From positions 496,001 to 560,000 of the forward strand of contig NZ_JAVDQG010000002.1 in NCBI RefSeq assembly GCF_031454155.1: a stretch of DNA of 64,000 nucleotides. Direction: 5' to 3'. The DNA is from Desmospora profundinema (GTDB taxonomy: Bacteria; Bacillota; Bacilli; Thermoactinomycetales; DSM-45169). The notes below the pieces were generated by a model. The model saw nothing but the letters and a program-made list of their open reading frames with translations, made no database searches and was not told the DNA's origin. Shown one piece after another: positions 43,210 to 52,337 of this stretch. Positions within the stretch are counted from its first letter, which is position 1, and every line of letters begins with the position of its first letter. A program made the translations under genes and the position numbers.

Positions 43210-44319
43210 ATGATGTCCGTTATTTCCTTTCAAGCCGTCACCAAAACCTATCCCGGACAATCGAAGCCGGCTGTCCAGGATTTACACTTCACCGTGGAAG
43301 AAGGGGAAATCCTCACGCTCCTGGGACCCAGCGGCTGCGGCAAAACCAGCACTCTTCGCATGATTGCCGGGTTTGAAAAGCCGGATACCGGTTGCATCCG
43401 AATCGGGGAGAAGATCATTTTCGATTCAGACACTTGGGTCCCGCCGGAGAACCGGGGAGTCGGCATGGTATTCCAGGATTACGCTTTGTTTCCGCATTTG
43501 ACGGTGGAGAAGAATGTTGCTTTTGGATTGCAAAACATGAAAAGAAGTGAGCGAAAAGAACGGGTGAAGGAAGTTCTCTCCCTGGTGGGGTTGAACGATT
43601 ATCAAAAACGGTATCCCCACCAGCTCTCAGGCGGGCAACAACAGCGGATCGCCCTGGCCCGGGCGTTGGCTCCGCGCCCCCATGTCATCTTGCTGGATGA
43701 ACCGTTCAGCAACCTGGATGTCCACCTTAAATCACAGATGCGGCGCGAAATCCGCCAAATCATCCGGCAGGCAGGAATTACGGCCATTTTTGTTACCCAC
43801 GATCAGAAAGACGCACTGGCCCTGTCCGATCATGTGGCGGTCATCCAAGATGGGCGGTTGCTGCAACTGGATACCCCCCAAAATGTTTATCAACACCCCG
43901 TTAACGCATTTGTCGCCGAATTTTTGGGTAAAACCAATCTATTGCGGGCGGAAGTGGCTGAAAACTGTCTCTGTACGGAAATCGGGGAAGTCCCTTGCTT
44001 GATGAAGCAACCAATGGACGATACCGAAGAAGTGCTCCTCTCCGTCCGTCCCGAAGTGTGCCGGCTCGACCAAAACGGTTGCTTCGTCGGCAAGGTGAAG
44101 GAAGTGGAGTACGGCGGAGATTACCAAGAAGTGGTCGTCGTCATCCGTAAAAATGGAAGTCCTGATGAATCGACTGAGATGAAAATCTACATCGATCCCC
44201 ATCAGCCGGTTCAACCCGATCAGCAAATCCGGTTCAACATCGTTCCCGACCGGGTCACCGTCATCCGAAACTCTTCTGCTCTCCCGCAGGAGGAGAAACA
44301 GTTGGTGGCACAGTCGTAA
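43210..44319 (+). CDS. Ferric iron ABC transporter, ATP-binding protein
   Basis: 369 aa. Walker A GPSGCGKTS, Q-loop FQDYALFPHL, ABC signature LSGGQQQRIALARAL, Walker B VILLDEPFSNLD, H-loop VTHDQ; a C-terminal TOBE-type regulatory domain follows (about 280-365). FbpC/CysA/PotA-like import ATPase. GAGGAGG precedes ATG 43210 (a second ATG is adjacent). Last gene of the operon; terminator follows. Confidence 0.94.
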   Translation: MMSVISFQAVTKTYPGQSKPAVQDLHFTVEEGEILTLLGPSGCGKTSTLRMIAGFEKPDTGCIRIGEKIIFDSDTWVPPENRGVGMVFQDYALFPHLTVEKNVAFGLQNMKRSERKERVKEVLSLVGLNDYQKRYPHQLSGGQQQRIALARALAPRPHVILLDEPFSNLDVHLKSQMRREIRQIIRQAGITAIFVTHDQKDALALSDHVAVIQDGRLLQLDTPQNVYQHPVNAFVAEFLGKTNLLRAEVAENCLCTEIGEVPCLMKQPMDDTEEVLLSVRPEVCRLDQNGCFVGKVKEVEYGGDYQEVVVVIRKNGSPDESTEMKIYIDPHQPVQPDQQIRFNIVPDRVTVIRNSSALPQEEKQLVAQS

Positions 44320-44364
44320 AGCGGAGCTTGGCTTGCGGCCTTATTCCCTAAAATCCAAAGAAAT

Positions 44365-44410
44365 GATCCGCTTCGGTTAAGTCAGCCGCAGAGCGGGTCG
44401 TTTTTATTTT
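44365..44410 (+). terminator. Terminator of the iron operon
   Basis: GATCCGCT ... AGCGGGTC (one G-T pair) with inner CGG/CCG pairing, followed by GTTTTTATTTTTTT. Confidence 0.75.
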
Positions 44411-44497
44411 TTTCGTTACATTTTCACCTTAAAAGCACGATTTTTTTAAACCAGATTAATAACTACCCTATATAATTGTTTTAAAAGGAGGGAGTTT

Positions 44498-45859
44498 ATG
44501 AAAAAGAGAAGCATTTTAAAAGGAATCGCTATCGGACTGGCATGTACGGTCGCACTGGGTTCCGCGCTTTACACCTACAACGTCGAAGCAATGAAGCCCC
44601 AACCCACCGACAAAGCGAAAAACGTCATTCTCCTGATTGGGGATGGAATGGGACCCACACAGGTCTCCGCCGCCGCCTACTTAAAAGGCAGGGGTTACGG
44701 TGACGGCAAGCTTGCCATGAACCGTTTTAAACATGTCGGTCTTGTCACTACATACTCTCATGACAATGTGGTTACGGATTCCGCTGCGGCGGCCACCGCC
44801 TTTTCCTCCGGCCGTAAGACGGATAATAATGTAGTCGGGAAGGCACCCAAAAACAAAAAACATGTGGACGGGGAAAAGCACTTCGATGTAACAACCGTCC
44901 TGGACGACGCGAAAAAAGCCCAAAAAGCGACAGGTTTGGTGACCACCACCCGTCTCACTCACGCTACGCCCGCTGCTTTTGCCGCCCATGCGGAACACAG
45001 GAATATGGAGAACGAAATCGCTGAACAGGTTCTGAACAAAAATGTGGATGTTCTTCTCGGTGGAGGCAAAGACCATTTCCTGCCCACTGAAGAAGGGGGA
45101 AAGCGTAAAGACGGAAAAAATCTGATTTCAAAAGCGCAACAAAAGGGCTATTCCCTGATCGAAGACAAAAACGGGTTAGAAAGGACCCACTCACCCAAGT
45201 TACTGGGACTATTTAACAACAGTCACATGAAATACGAACTGGACCGTTCAACCTCGAAAGAGCCTAGCTTAGCGGAAATGACCAAAAAAGCCCTTCAAAC
45301 AGTAAGTAAAAATAAAAATGGTTTTTTCCTGATGGTGGAAGGCGGACGGATTGACCATGCCGGACACGCCAACTACCCGGCGACCACGATTCAGGAGACA
45401 CTCGCTTTTGATCAGGCTGTCCAGGAAGCGCTCCATTTTGCTCAAAAAAACCCGGATACCCTCGTCGTGGTAAGTGCCGACCATGAAACGGGCGGCATGT
45501 CCATCGGCTTAAACGGTGAGTATGCGTTTCATAAAGATGTGATCCGGAAGGTAAAACGGTCTTCCGAATATATAGGCGAACAGCTTACAAAAGACCGCTC
45601 CAATGTAAAAGAGGTAATGGCCAAGTACGCTGGGATTTCCGATCTCACGGTCGACGAAGAAAAACGGATCCAAACCGAGAGGAACCCCGCTTCAGCAATC
45701 GCCGAAGTAATCAGTCACCGTGCCAAGATCGGTTGGACGACCACTGGTCACACCGCTGTTCATGTGCCGGTCTACGCATATGGACCCGGAGCGGACAAAT
45801 TGACGGGAACCATTGACAATACGGACATTGCCAAGGTGATTTCCAAAGCCATAAAGTAG
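44498..45859 (+). CDS. Alkaline phosphatase (PhoA family), secreted
   Basis: 453 aa. N-terminal signal peptide (KKRSILKGIAIGLACTVALG). Metal ligand Asp49 in LLIGDGMGPTQ; nucleophile Ser95 in VTDSAAAATAF; ETGGM and HTAVHVPVYAYG near the C-terminus supply the remaining zinc ligands; MVEGGRIDHAGH carries the EGxxDH block. Releases phosphate outside the cell. AAAGGAGGG precedes the ATG. Upstream TTACAT and CTTAAA spaced 11 bp apart (from about 44416) could be part of a PhoP box, but this is weak. Confidence 0.95.
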   Translation: MKKRSILKGIAIGLACTVALGSALYTYNVEAMKPQPTDKAKNVILLIGDGMGPTQVSAAAYLKGRGYGDGKLAMNRFKHVGLVTTYSHDNVVTDSAAAATAFSSGRKTDNNVVGKAPKNKKHVDGEKHFDVTTVLDDAKKAQKATGLVTTTRLTHATPAAFAAHAEHRNMENEIAEQVLNKNVDVLLGGGKDHFLPTEEGGKRKDGKNLISKAQQKGYSLIEDKNGLERTHSPKLLGLFNNSHMKYELDRSTSKEPSLAEMTKKALQTVSKNKNGFFLMVEGGRIDHAGHANYPATTIQETLAFDQAVQEALHFAQKNPDTLVVVSADHETGGMSIGLNGEYAFHKDVIRKVKRSSEYIGEQLTKDRSNVKEVMAKYAGISDLTVDEEKRIQTERNPASAIAEVISHRAKIGWTTTGHTAVHVPVYAYGPGADKLTGTIDNTDIAKVISKAIK

Positions 45860-45897
45860 CCTTCTCAGACTCGGGCGGAGTCGACACACCCATAAAA

Positions 45898-45922
45898 AAC
45901 CACCCTCCAGGGTGGTTTATTT
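45898..45922. terminator. Bidirectional terminator after alkaline phosphatase
   Basis: AACCACCC-TCCA-GGGTGGTT flanked by AAAAAA on the left and TATTTTT on the right; it also overlaps the end of the convergent coat-like gene. Confidence 0.85.
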
Positions 45923-46378
45923 TTCTTCCGAGGGAGAGATGTAGACAATGCCTTCCCAACGGACATGATATTTTTTCTCTTCCTGGCGGAGCAACAAGTG
46001 GTCTGGGTACACCCCTGCCACTTCCCCTTTCACTTCTCCGGCATAGGTGGCCACTTGAACCGGCTGCCCCAACGCATTGGCCATCTGGTGTGCCAATAGG
46101 AAAGAGCGGCGGTTCCGGCGCTTAAAGAGACCCTGCAATCCTTGGAAGAGAGGGCGCCGCTCCTCCCAATCCGGGGGGCGCCCAGGAAGCGGAGGCGGTA
46201 GTGGAACGGGCGGTTGATGCGGCAAATCGGGTGCAAACGGCTGCTGATGCTGAGGCGGTTGAAACGGAAACGGCTGCCCCATGTAGGGCGGGCTTTCCAA
46301 AGGAAACTCTCCAGGTGCAAATCCCGGCTGTCCAGGCTGCGGGTAATAAGGGTAATGCTGACCGTACCAAGGGTTCAA
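45917..46378 (-). CDS. Proline-rich protein with C-terminal LSm/DUF2642-like domain, coat-like
   Basis: 153 aa. Residues 1-75 are Pro/Tyr/Gln/Phe-rich (MNPWYGQHYPYYPQPGQPG), like coat-associated proteins. Residues about 95-150 form a small strand-rich domain (GQPVQVATYAGEVKGEVAGV, then LLLRQEEKKYHVRWEGIVYI) resembling DUF2642 found in Bacillales spore proteins. Start: TTG 46378 has AAGGGG 8 bases upstream; the GTG at 46387 overlaps that site. Function unknown. Confidence 0.65.
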   Translation of the reverse strand: MNPWYGQHYPYYPQPGQPGFAPGEFPLESPPYMGQPFPFQPPQHQQPFAPDLPHQPPVPLPPPLPGRPPDWEERRPLFQGLQGLFKRRNRRSFLLAHQMANALGQPVQVATYAGEVKGEVAGVYPDHLLLRQEEKKYHVRWEGIVYISPSEEK

Positions 46379-46537
46379 CGGAGTCACCCCTTCACATATT
46401 CTCTTGACAGCCTATGCAGAACACCCGGGAAGGGATACCCGCCCAATCATATTTATCAAAATCTGATCAGACATCCGCTTTTCTCAGCAGGAAAACAGAA
46501 ATAGCAGATACGTCTATCGAAGCTGAGTGGAGTCACG

Positions 46538-47548
46538 TTATCTCGGCAGAAGAACAGAAGGCGTTCCTTTCAGCTCCTCCATCATGGTTGCAAAGTTATC
46601 CAAAGTTAGGGACTGCGGTCCGTCTGAGAGAGCAGTTTCCGGGGAAGGATGCACCTCTATCATCAATCCGTCGGCCCCGGCTGCCAGGCCGGCTTTGGCC
46701 ATTGGGGGAACAAAACGCCACTTACCGGTTCCATGACTGGGATCCACAATGATCGGAAGGTGGCTGAGTTGTTTCACCACCGGTACCGCACTCAGATCCA
46801 GGGTGTTGCGGGTGTAGGTTTCAAAAGTGCGAATCCCTCGTTCACACAAGATGACACGGGGATTCCCCGCAGCCATAATGTATTCAGCGGACATCAACCA
46901 CTCTTCGATGGTGGCGGACAGCCCACGCTTCAACATAACCGGCTTATCGGTGCGCCCCACTTGTTTCAACAGGTGGAAGTTTTGCATATTACGTGCGCCC
47001 AATTGAAGGATGTCCACGTATTCGGCTACCATCTCCAAATTTTCAGGATCCATCACTTCGGAGATGACAGGAAGACCGGTTTCCTCCCTGGCTTCAGCCA
47101 ATAACTTTAGCCCCTCTTCTCCCATCCCCTGAAAGGAGTACGGGGATGAACGCGGTTTAAACGCCCCACCTCGCAGGATATGGCCACCTGCTTCTTTGAC
47201 GGCGTGTGCGCTCTCCAGAATCTGTTCCCGGCTCTCCACAGAACAGGGACCGGCCATGACAACCGGATGCTCTCCGCCGATCTCCACATTCCCCACTCGA
47301 AACCGGCTGTTTTCCGGGTGAAAGGAGCGGCCCGCCAATTTGAAGGGTTCGCTCACATGGACGACTTTATCAACCCCGGGAAACCGCTCCACCGGCAATC
47401 CGGAGAGCACCTGTTTGTTGCCGATCAGGCCCAGGATCGTTTTGTCCACTCCCTGTGAATGATGAACTTGGATTCCCTTTTCCTTCAACGTACGAACGAT
47501 CTCGTCCACTTGTTCTTTCGTCGCCTGTTTTTCCAAAACAATAATCAA
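46538..47548 (-). CDS. aroF: 3-deoxy-7-phosphoheptulonate synthase (DAHP synthase, type I-beta)
   Basis: 336 aa. Condenses phosphoenolpyruvate and erythrose-4-phosphate, the first step of aromatic amino acid synthesis. The N-terminal ~75 residues form the ferredoxin-like regulatory domain ([20 protein letters not shown]). Catalytic barrel motifs: [52 protein letters not shown] and [13 protein letters not shown] start after AGAGGGGG. A T-box leader lies directly upstream, so expression should respond to an uncharged tRNA. Confidence 0.96.
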   Translation of the reverse strand: MIIVLEKQATKEQVDEIVRTLKEKGIQVHHSQGVDKTILGLIGNKQVLSGLPVERFPGVDKVVHVSEPFKLAGRSFHPENSRFRVGNVEIGGEHPVVMAGPCSVESREQILESAHAVKEAGGHILRGGAFKPRSSPYSFQGMGEEGLKLLAEAREETGLPVISEVMDPENLEMVAEYVDILQLGARNMQNFHLLKQVGRTDKPVMLKRGLSATIEEWLMSAEYIMAAGNPRVILCERGIRTFETYTRNTLDLSAVPVVKQLSHLPIIVDPSHGTGKWRFVPPMAKAGLAAGADGLMIEVHPSPETALSDGPQSLTLDNFATMMEELKGTPSVLLPR

Positions 47549-47584
47549 CTGGAAAACCCCCTCTTAAAATAAATGTTGGAATAC

Positions 47585-47840
47585 AAAAAACCTCCTCCCC
47601 TAAAGGGACGAGGTTTGCTCGCGGTACCACCCTTTTTGAACCATTACAGTTCCACTCCATGCGCATATATAATGCACTCCCGATATCGGCGGGAATCCGG
47701 AAAGGTCGGCCTCCATTTTCGCAACCCGTTCACGCTCCAAGGTGTAATTCGTCTGACGTTCCGATGCCGGTTTGCAGCCCCACCGGCTCTCTGAGATCGG
47801 ATTTTACGCCGACTACTTCGCCCCTTCAACGCGTCTAAGT
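47585..47840 (-). promoter_or_regulatory. T-box leader, probably tRNA-Tyr-responsive, upstream of aroF
   Basis: On the minus strand the T-box AAGGGTGGTACCGCG (about 47621-47635) is followed by a terminator hairpin, CCTCGTCCC-TTTA-GGGGAGGAGG, and TTTTTTG (47585-47613). Upstream, GAAGTAGTC near 47811-47819 fits the 5' side of the specifier loop, and GAATTACACC (47741-47750) fits the 3' side, making TAC (47744-47746, tyrosine) the likely specifier codon. The T-box itself is certain; the specifier is inference. Confidence 0.9.
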
Positions 47841-47907
47841 ATGAAATTGATTTGTGGATAACGGTAACATGCCACCCCTTGTCCTGTCAACGGAAAAATA
47901 TATCCGT

Positions 47908-48558
47908 TCACGAATACACCGGATCCTCTTGAACAGAAGGAGCTGGATTTTGGGGTATCAAGGACTTTAGAAGCAACCGGGCCAATACATCATATCCTTG
48001 TTGGTTGGGGTGGACTTCATCAGCAAAGTACTCCTTTCGGTTTAGAAACACTTCAAAAGGGTCGATCATCACACTTTTATGCCGTTTAGCCAATTGATTG
48101 TACGCCACATTCATCGTTTTTAGTGCCCGGGCTGCAATAGTGTAACCCATCTCATAAGCAGGCAAGGGCATGTAAAATCCAAGGATACCCATTGAAGCAT
48201 CCGGGTTTAATTGTCGGAGATGGGATAACAACTGATCGACTTGATTGACGACTCGTTTCATCGTGCGAGCCAACCCTATCAGACTATCCCCATCCTCATA
48301 CCATTTAATAAAATCGCATCCTCCGGTGGTTAAGGTAATATGAGAAGCCCGTGGAATCAACTTGTGCAGACCTGGTGATTGAACCAGATCATACAATTCC
48401 GTTGAAGTCAGACCCGAAATTCCCATATTGATGACACGGCAGTGATCCGTGTTTCGGATGTGCTCAAAGTATTGAGCGACCAGATGCCGGTCGGGAGTGG
48501 ATGCACCGACACCTTCCGTCAACGAATCGCCCAGCGCCAGATAGGTGATGGGATTCAT
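47908..48558 (-). CDS. SGNH/GDSL hydrolase in the spoVA operon
   Basis: 216 aa. Block I LALGDSLTEGVG (Ser at about 11), block III-like TTGGCDFIK in place of the usual GxND, and block V DEVHPNQQGY with the catalytic Asp/His. Resembles lipase/esterase-type SGNH hydrolases such as YpmR. Its ATG overlaps the spoVAD stop by 4 bp, so it is translationally coupled. It occupies the place where spoVAE lies in Bacillus. Possible substrate: an ester in spore membrane or cortex; unproven. Confidence 0.88.
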   Translation of the reverse strand: MNPITYLALGDSLTEGVGASTPDRHLVAQYFEHIRNTDHCRVINMGISGLTSTELYDLVQSPGLHKLIPRASHITLTTGGCDFIKWYEDGDSLIGLARTMKRVVNQVDQLLSHLRQLNPDASMGILGFYMPLPAYEMGYTIAARALKTMNVAYNQLAKRHKSVMIDPFEVFLNRKEYFADEVHPNQQGYDVLARLLLKSLIPQNPAPSVQEDPVYS

Positions 48559-49589
48559 CCTGTTTTTCCTCCCTCTGTTTCTGATTCAAGCGTCACCGCA
48601 TGAGCGATACAGGGAATGGACTCACCCTGTTGATAAGAGACCGGGTTCATCAAAGCCCCGGTAGCGACCAGCATCACCCGGTTCAGCCGACCCTGATTCA
48701 TTTCTTCCAGAATATGTCCATACAGCACCAACGCGCTGCTGGCGCAGCCACTGGCGCCTGCAAAAGATTGCTGATCGTCATGATAAATCATCAACCCGCA
48801 ATCCTTGAATCGGTTTCCTCCCAGGTCCCACCCCTTCTCAGCCAAAAGCTCGGCTGCAATGGGATGACCCACACTGGCCAAATCGCCGGTAATAATCCAA
48901 TCGTAATCATCGGGAGTCAATCCCGTATCCTGGAAGTGAACGGTAATGGTTTCAACGGCAGCCGGCGCCATGGCGGATCCCATGTCAAAAGGGTTTTTTA
49001 CACCCATATCCACCACCTTGCCCATCGTCGCATAGCGAACGATCGGGCCCTCCTGACCAAACCCAAGCACACCGGCTCCGGATCCAGTCACCGTCCATTG
49101 AGCGGTATTGGGCTTCTGTCCCCCGTACTCGGTAGGATATCGGTATTGCCGTTCCGCAGTAGCATTGTGGCTGCTGACTGCTACTGCGATATGGTCGCTG
49201 AAACCGGCATCCACCAGAGCGGCACCTGTGGACAATGTTAATACGGAGGCGGAACAGGCACCGAACATCCCCATCAAAGGCAGCTGGTTTTGCCGGGCTG
49301 TAAAAGATGCACTGATGTTTTGATTTAATAGATCTCCAGCCAGAAACATATCTACTTGATCCATTGTTAGACCTGCTTTTTCAACCGCCTTACTGACAGC
49401 ATCTTCCATCATTTTCCTCTCGGCTTTTTCCCAGGAATCTTCTCCCGCATATAAATCGGAATAGGTCTGATCGAACTGCTCCTTCAACTGTCCTTCGCTT
49501 TCTTTGGGACCGGCAACTGCCGCACCCGACAAGACCCTCACCAGGCCACTGTATGACCATGTGCGCTGCCCCACCTTCTTGGAAGCCAT
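48555..49589 (-). CDS. spoVAD: Stage V sporulation protein AD
   Basis: 344 aa, thiolase-like fold. SpoVAD binds dipicolinic acid and is needed for its uptake into the forespore. Recognised by the segments GDLLNQNISASFTARQ, FGACSASVLTLSTGA and SSHNATAERQYRYPTEYGGQ, all typical. GGAGGG precedes the ATG. Lies 12 bp after spoVAC. Confidence 0.96.
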   Translation of the reverse strand: MASKKVGQRTWSYSGLVRVLSGAAVAGPKESEGQLKEQFDQTYSDLYAGEDSWEKAERKMMEDAVSKAVEKAGLTMDQVDMFLAGDLLNQNISASFTARQNQLPLMGMFGACSASVLTLSTGAALVDAGFSDHIAVAVSSHNATAERQYRYPTEYGGQKPNTAQWTVTGSGAGVLGFGQEGPIVRYATMGKVVDMGVKNPFDMGSAMAPAAVETITVHFQDTGLTPDDYDWIITGDLASVGHPIAAELLAEKGWDLGGNRFKDCGLMIYHDDQQSFAGASGCASSALVLYGHILEEMNQGRLNRVMLVATGALMNPVSYQQGESIPCIAHAVTLESETEGGKTG

Positions 49590-49601
49590 ACAATCCCCTC
49601 C

Positions 49602-50075
49602 CTAACCGATCAATGCCTTTAAAATACCGATAAAAAATGCAGCCACAACCCCAAATACGATGACCGATCCAGCCAATTTAAACATGTTTCCGCCCACGCC
49701 CAGGACATAACCCTCTGATTGGTGCTCCAAGGCAGCAGCAGCGATGGAGTTGGCAAAACCCGTCACAGGAACCGCTGTTCCTGCACCTGCCCATTGACCA
49801 ACTTTGTCATAGACACCCAACCCAGTCATTAAGCAAGCAATAAAAATCAAGGTAGCAACGGTGGGATCCCCTGCTTTTTCCTGGGGAAAATTAAAGACAC
49901 GGGTATACATCAGCTGCAATAGCTGCCCCAATAAGCTGATAAATCCCCCTACCAAAAAAGCTTTCAGACTATTGGTGATAACCGGCGGCTTTGGTTGGTA
50001 TTGCTTCGCTAACTGTTGATATTGTTGTTGTTTTTTCTGCTGCTTCTTCTGGGGCTTTTCGGAATCCGAACTCAT
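49602..50075 (-). CDS. spoVAC: Stage V sporulation protein AC
   Basis: 157 aa membrane protein with about four segments. Core text NSLKAFLVGGFISLLGQLLQ, AGDPTVATLIFIACLMTGLG, VPVTGFANSIAAAALEHQSEG matches SpoVAC, the mechanosensitive DPA channel component of the spore inner membrane. The N-terminus is Gln/Lys-rich. First gene of spoVAC-spoVAD-SGNH. The rest of a canonical spoVA operon (AA, AB, AE, AF) is not in this window. Confidence 0.95.
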   Translation of the reverse strand: MSSDSEKPQKKQQKKQQQYQQLAKQYQPKPPVITNSLKAFLVGGFISLLGQLLQLMYTRVFNFPQEKAGDPTVATLIFIACLMTGLGVYDKVGQWAGAGTAVPVTGFANSIAAAALEHQSEGYVLGVGGNMFKLAGSVIVFGVVAAFFIGILKALIG

Positions 50076-50156
50076 GCCCTTCCCTCCACTCAGCCGTTTT
50101 CAACATCCCTATCGTTTGATATCCATTTGCGATTTATTCTCCTGTTCTCCATACAA

Positions 50157-50182
50157 AAAGCCCGCCTGATGCGGGCTTTTCC
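50157..50182 (-). terminator. Terminator of the 64 aa membrane protein gene
   Basis: Minus strand AAAAGCCCGC-ATCA-GGCGGGCTTTTT; lies between that gene and spoVAC. Confidence 0.8.
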
Positions 50183-50207
50183 ATATATATTGGAAATTTA
50201 ATATCTG

Positions 50208-50402
50208 TTAACGCTCCCGTCCCATGACGGCGGCAATACTACCCATCAGGATGTGAGCAACCCCGAAGCCGAGAACACCCCATCCAGCGCATGTTTCCAT
50301 TTGATGTCTAGACCGTGCCCTTTCACCGCCGTATAAGCACGAGACGCCGACAAGGCTGACCAACAGCCCGATCAAAACAGTCCAAAATCCGCGCTTCGCC
50401 AT
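50208..50402 (-). CDS. Small membrane protein, unknown
   Basis: 64 aa with two hydrophobic segments (FWTVLIGLLVSLVGVSCLYG and WGVLGFGVAHILMGSIAAVM) separated by a charged loop. GGGAAAGGGGG site upstream of ATG. Not recognised; adjacent to spoVA genes, which may or may not be meaningful. Confidence 0.65.
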   Translation of the reverse strand: MAKRGFWTVLIGLLVSLVGVSCLYGGERARSRHQMETCAGWGVLGFGVAHILMGSIAAVMGRER

Positions 50403-50468
50403 ACCAGATTCCCCCTTTCCCGTTTTGCGGACCTCCGCTGGGCGTGATTCACCTTCTTCCGGTCCTTG

Positions 50469-50867
50469 TTAGCTTGGCCGAAAGAAGGAAAGAGTTTGAC
50501 TGGTATTTTTCCCCGTCCAGATTTGGATCAGTTGCTTCTCGCATTCTGCTCGGATCCATTCATTAAAGAACCGTTGGGTATGGATAAAACCACGGAAACG
50601 GGCCCGCACTTCACGGCAGTCCCGTTTCTGTTTCACCTCCACAATCTCTCCCCCGCACCGGCGCAATTGTTGCTTGGTTTCCCTCCACTCCTCTTCCACC
50701 TGGATCGAGAGGCGGACAAGCCCGTCCAGAATCCCTCGTTTCAACTTAAAGGGTTGGGATTCCATCCAGCGGATATCGCACAGGAGAGCTCGGTACAGGA
50801 CATCCATGACGATCACCCGCTTAACCAAACGGGCAAACAACCGGTATTCATCCGGAACCGATAACAT
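50469..50867 (-). CDS. YhjD-like conserved hypothetical protein
   Basis: 132 aa, helical. The pattern VMDVLYRALLCDIRWMESQPFKLKRGILDGL followed by a long charged helix is reminiscent of YhjD of Bacillus, of unknown function; the assignment is tentative. Starts: ATG 50867 has GGAGG only 3 bases away but a wider GGGGAGAGG tract upstream; TTG 50888 is an alternative. Confidence 0.6.
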   Translation of the reverse strand: MLSVPDEYRLFARLVKRVIVMDVLYRALLCDIRWMESQPFKLKRGILDGLVRLSIQVEEEWRETKQQLRRCGGEIVEVKQKRDCREVRARFRGFIHTQRFFNEWIRAECEKQLIQIWTGKNTSQTLSFFRPS

Positions 50868-50949
50868 AAGCCTCCATCCTCTCCCCAAACATCATCACTG
50901 ATTGTTATTATATACGAACATATGTTTGAAATCCCTTGGCAATACCTTG

Positions 50950-50982
50950 AAAAAAAAGGACCGGGCCATTTGGCCGGGTCCA
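50950..50982 (-). terminator. Terminator of the CBS-domain gene
   Basis: Minus strand GGACCCGGCC-AAAT-GGCCCGGTCC followed by TTTTTTTT. Confidence 0.9.
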
Positions 50983-50988
50983 TTCTGT

Positions 50989-51414
50989 TTACATCTTTGT
51001 ATTGGGTACGGAGATATTGGTAAGCGCTTGCCCCGCTTCATCCGCATAAGGTTGCCGAACCGCCATGTCACCCAAGGCGACGATGCCAACCAGCTGGTTG
51101 TTCTCCACCACCGGCAAGCGACGGATCTGGTGTTGTGCCATCAGTTGCGACGCTTCATCCACCGACATGTTGGGAGTACCCGTAACCAAATTCTGATTGG
51201 TCATGACTTCCCCTACAGTGAGGTTTGGGTTTTGATTGGCGACAGAGCGCAAAACCAGATCCCGGTCCGTCACCACCCCTTGCAGGATCCCGTTTTCCAC
51301 GACAGGGACGATGCCCACATCGTGTTGTTTCATCAACATCGCCGCCTGAGAAATATTATCCTGGGGCGAAACCGATGTCACATTAGTCGTCATAATTTCG
51401 CGCAGTTGATTCAT
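50989..51414 (-). CDS. CBS-domain pair protein (YhcV/YlbB-like)
   Basis: 141 aa consisting of two CBS domains: IMTTNVTSVSPQDNISQAAM...GVVTDRDLV and VMTNQNLVTGTPNMSVDEAS...GIVALGDMA. Such free-standing modules bind adenine nucleotides and act as energy or stress sensors. Start ATG 51414 with AAGGAGGG; the frame extends 33 codons upstream without a site. Monocistronic. Confidence 0.9.
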   Translation of the reverse strand: MNQLREIMTTNVTSVSPQDNISQAAMLMKQHDVGIVPVVENGILQGVVTDRDLVLRSVANQNPNLTVGEVMTNQNLVTGTPNMSVDEASQLMAQHQIRRLPVVENNQLVGIVALGDMAVRQPYADEAGQALTNISVPNTKM

Positions 51415-51611
51415 GCTTTCACCCTCCTTTTCTGGGGTTAGAATATCCCAAGTCCTGTCTCCGCATTCGGCAATTGATCGACGATCACCAATCACACGAA
51501 GAACCGTTGACAAATAGAAACTCCATCTGTATTATCGTATTAGTACACTACTGTATGGTTGAACTAATACACCGACACCCTATTTGAATCCTATCCTAAG
51601 GAGGCACACAC

Positions 51612-52337
51612 ATGAACTCTGTTACCGCATTATGGAAAAAAGATTTCCGCTTAAACGCACCCTGGGTGTTAGGGGGTTTGCTCCTCATCGTTGCAATCCA
51701 CCTGCTGATCCTGCTAACGGTGAAAACAAAGGAAGTACAATTCGCTTTGTCACTAGCCCCCTTTTTTTTCCATGCTGTTTATTTCCCCCTGTACCTTTTT
51801 ATCAGCTTACAGGGAGAGTCCAAACAAATGCACCAATGGCTCCACACCCCGCACTCCGCTTCGGTACTACTCTTATCCAAGGTGATAAATGGTGCGGCTG
51901 CCCTGTTTGTTTCCGCATCCATCGCCGCCATCTATCCTCTGATCCTGTTTTTTGGGCCGATGAGCACACATGTGGCAGGAAGTCGCACGGATATTTTTTC
52001 CATCGGTTTTCAAGTGGTTGGATATATATGGATCGTCTCTGTCCAAATAGGTCTATTCGTCCTGGCCGTCTGGTCGATCTACCGATGGTTAAAGACATAC
52101 ATCAACCGCTGGACCTGGGTGCTGGTCGTCGTGTTGGTGTTCACCTGGTGGTGGGGACTGGCTCATTTCATGGATTCCACTTTCTACGAGTGGTTGACCC
52201 AATGGGGTCCTGTCGTCATTGGAACAGCAGAGTATGATGATTATTTACATCTGGGGAAAATCGTGTTTGAGGGGATCCTGGGAGCGGCGTACTTCGGCCT
52301 GGCGGCCTGGTTGCTCGAGAGAAAGGTAGAGGTTTAA
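51612..52337 (+). CDS. Six-segment membrane protein of an ABC-2-like exporter operon
   Basis: 241 aa, about six membrane segments (e.g. WVLGGLLLIVAIHLLILLTV, WVLVVVLVFTWWWGLAHFM). The segment HAVYFPLYLFISLQGESKQMHQWLHTP resembles ABC-2 permeases of the YtrC/D type. AAGGAGG precedes ATG. First gene of the group 51.6-55.6 kb; a decayed segment separates it from the GntR regulator. Confidence 0.75.
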   Translation: MNSVTALWKKDFRLNAPWVLGGLLLIVAIHLLILLTVKTKEVQFALSLAPFFFHAVYFPLYLFISLQGESKQMHQWLHTPHSASVLLLSKVINGAAALFVSASIAAIYPLILFFGPMSTHVAGSRTDIFSIGFQVVGYIWIVSVQIGLFVLAVWSIYRWLKTYINRWTWVLVVVLVFTWWWGLAHFMDSTFYEWLTQWGPVVIGTAEYDDYLHLGKIVFEGILGAAYFGLAAWLLERKVEV

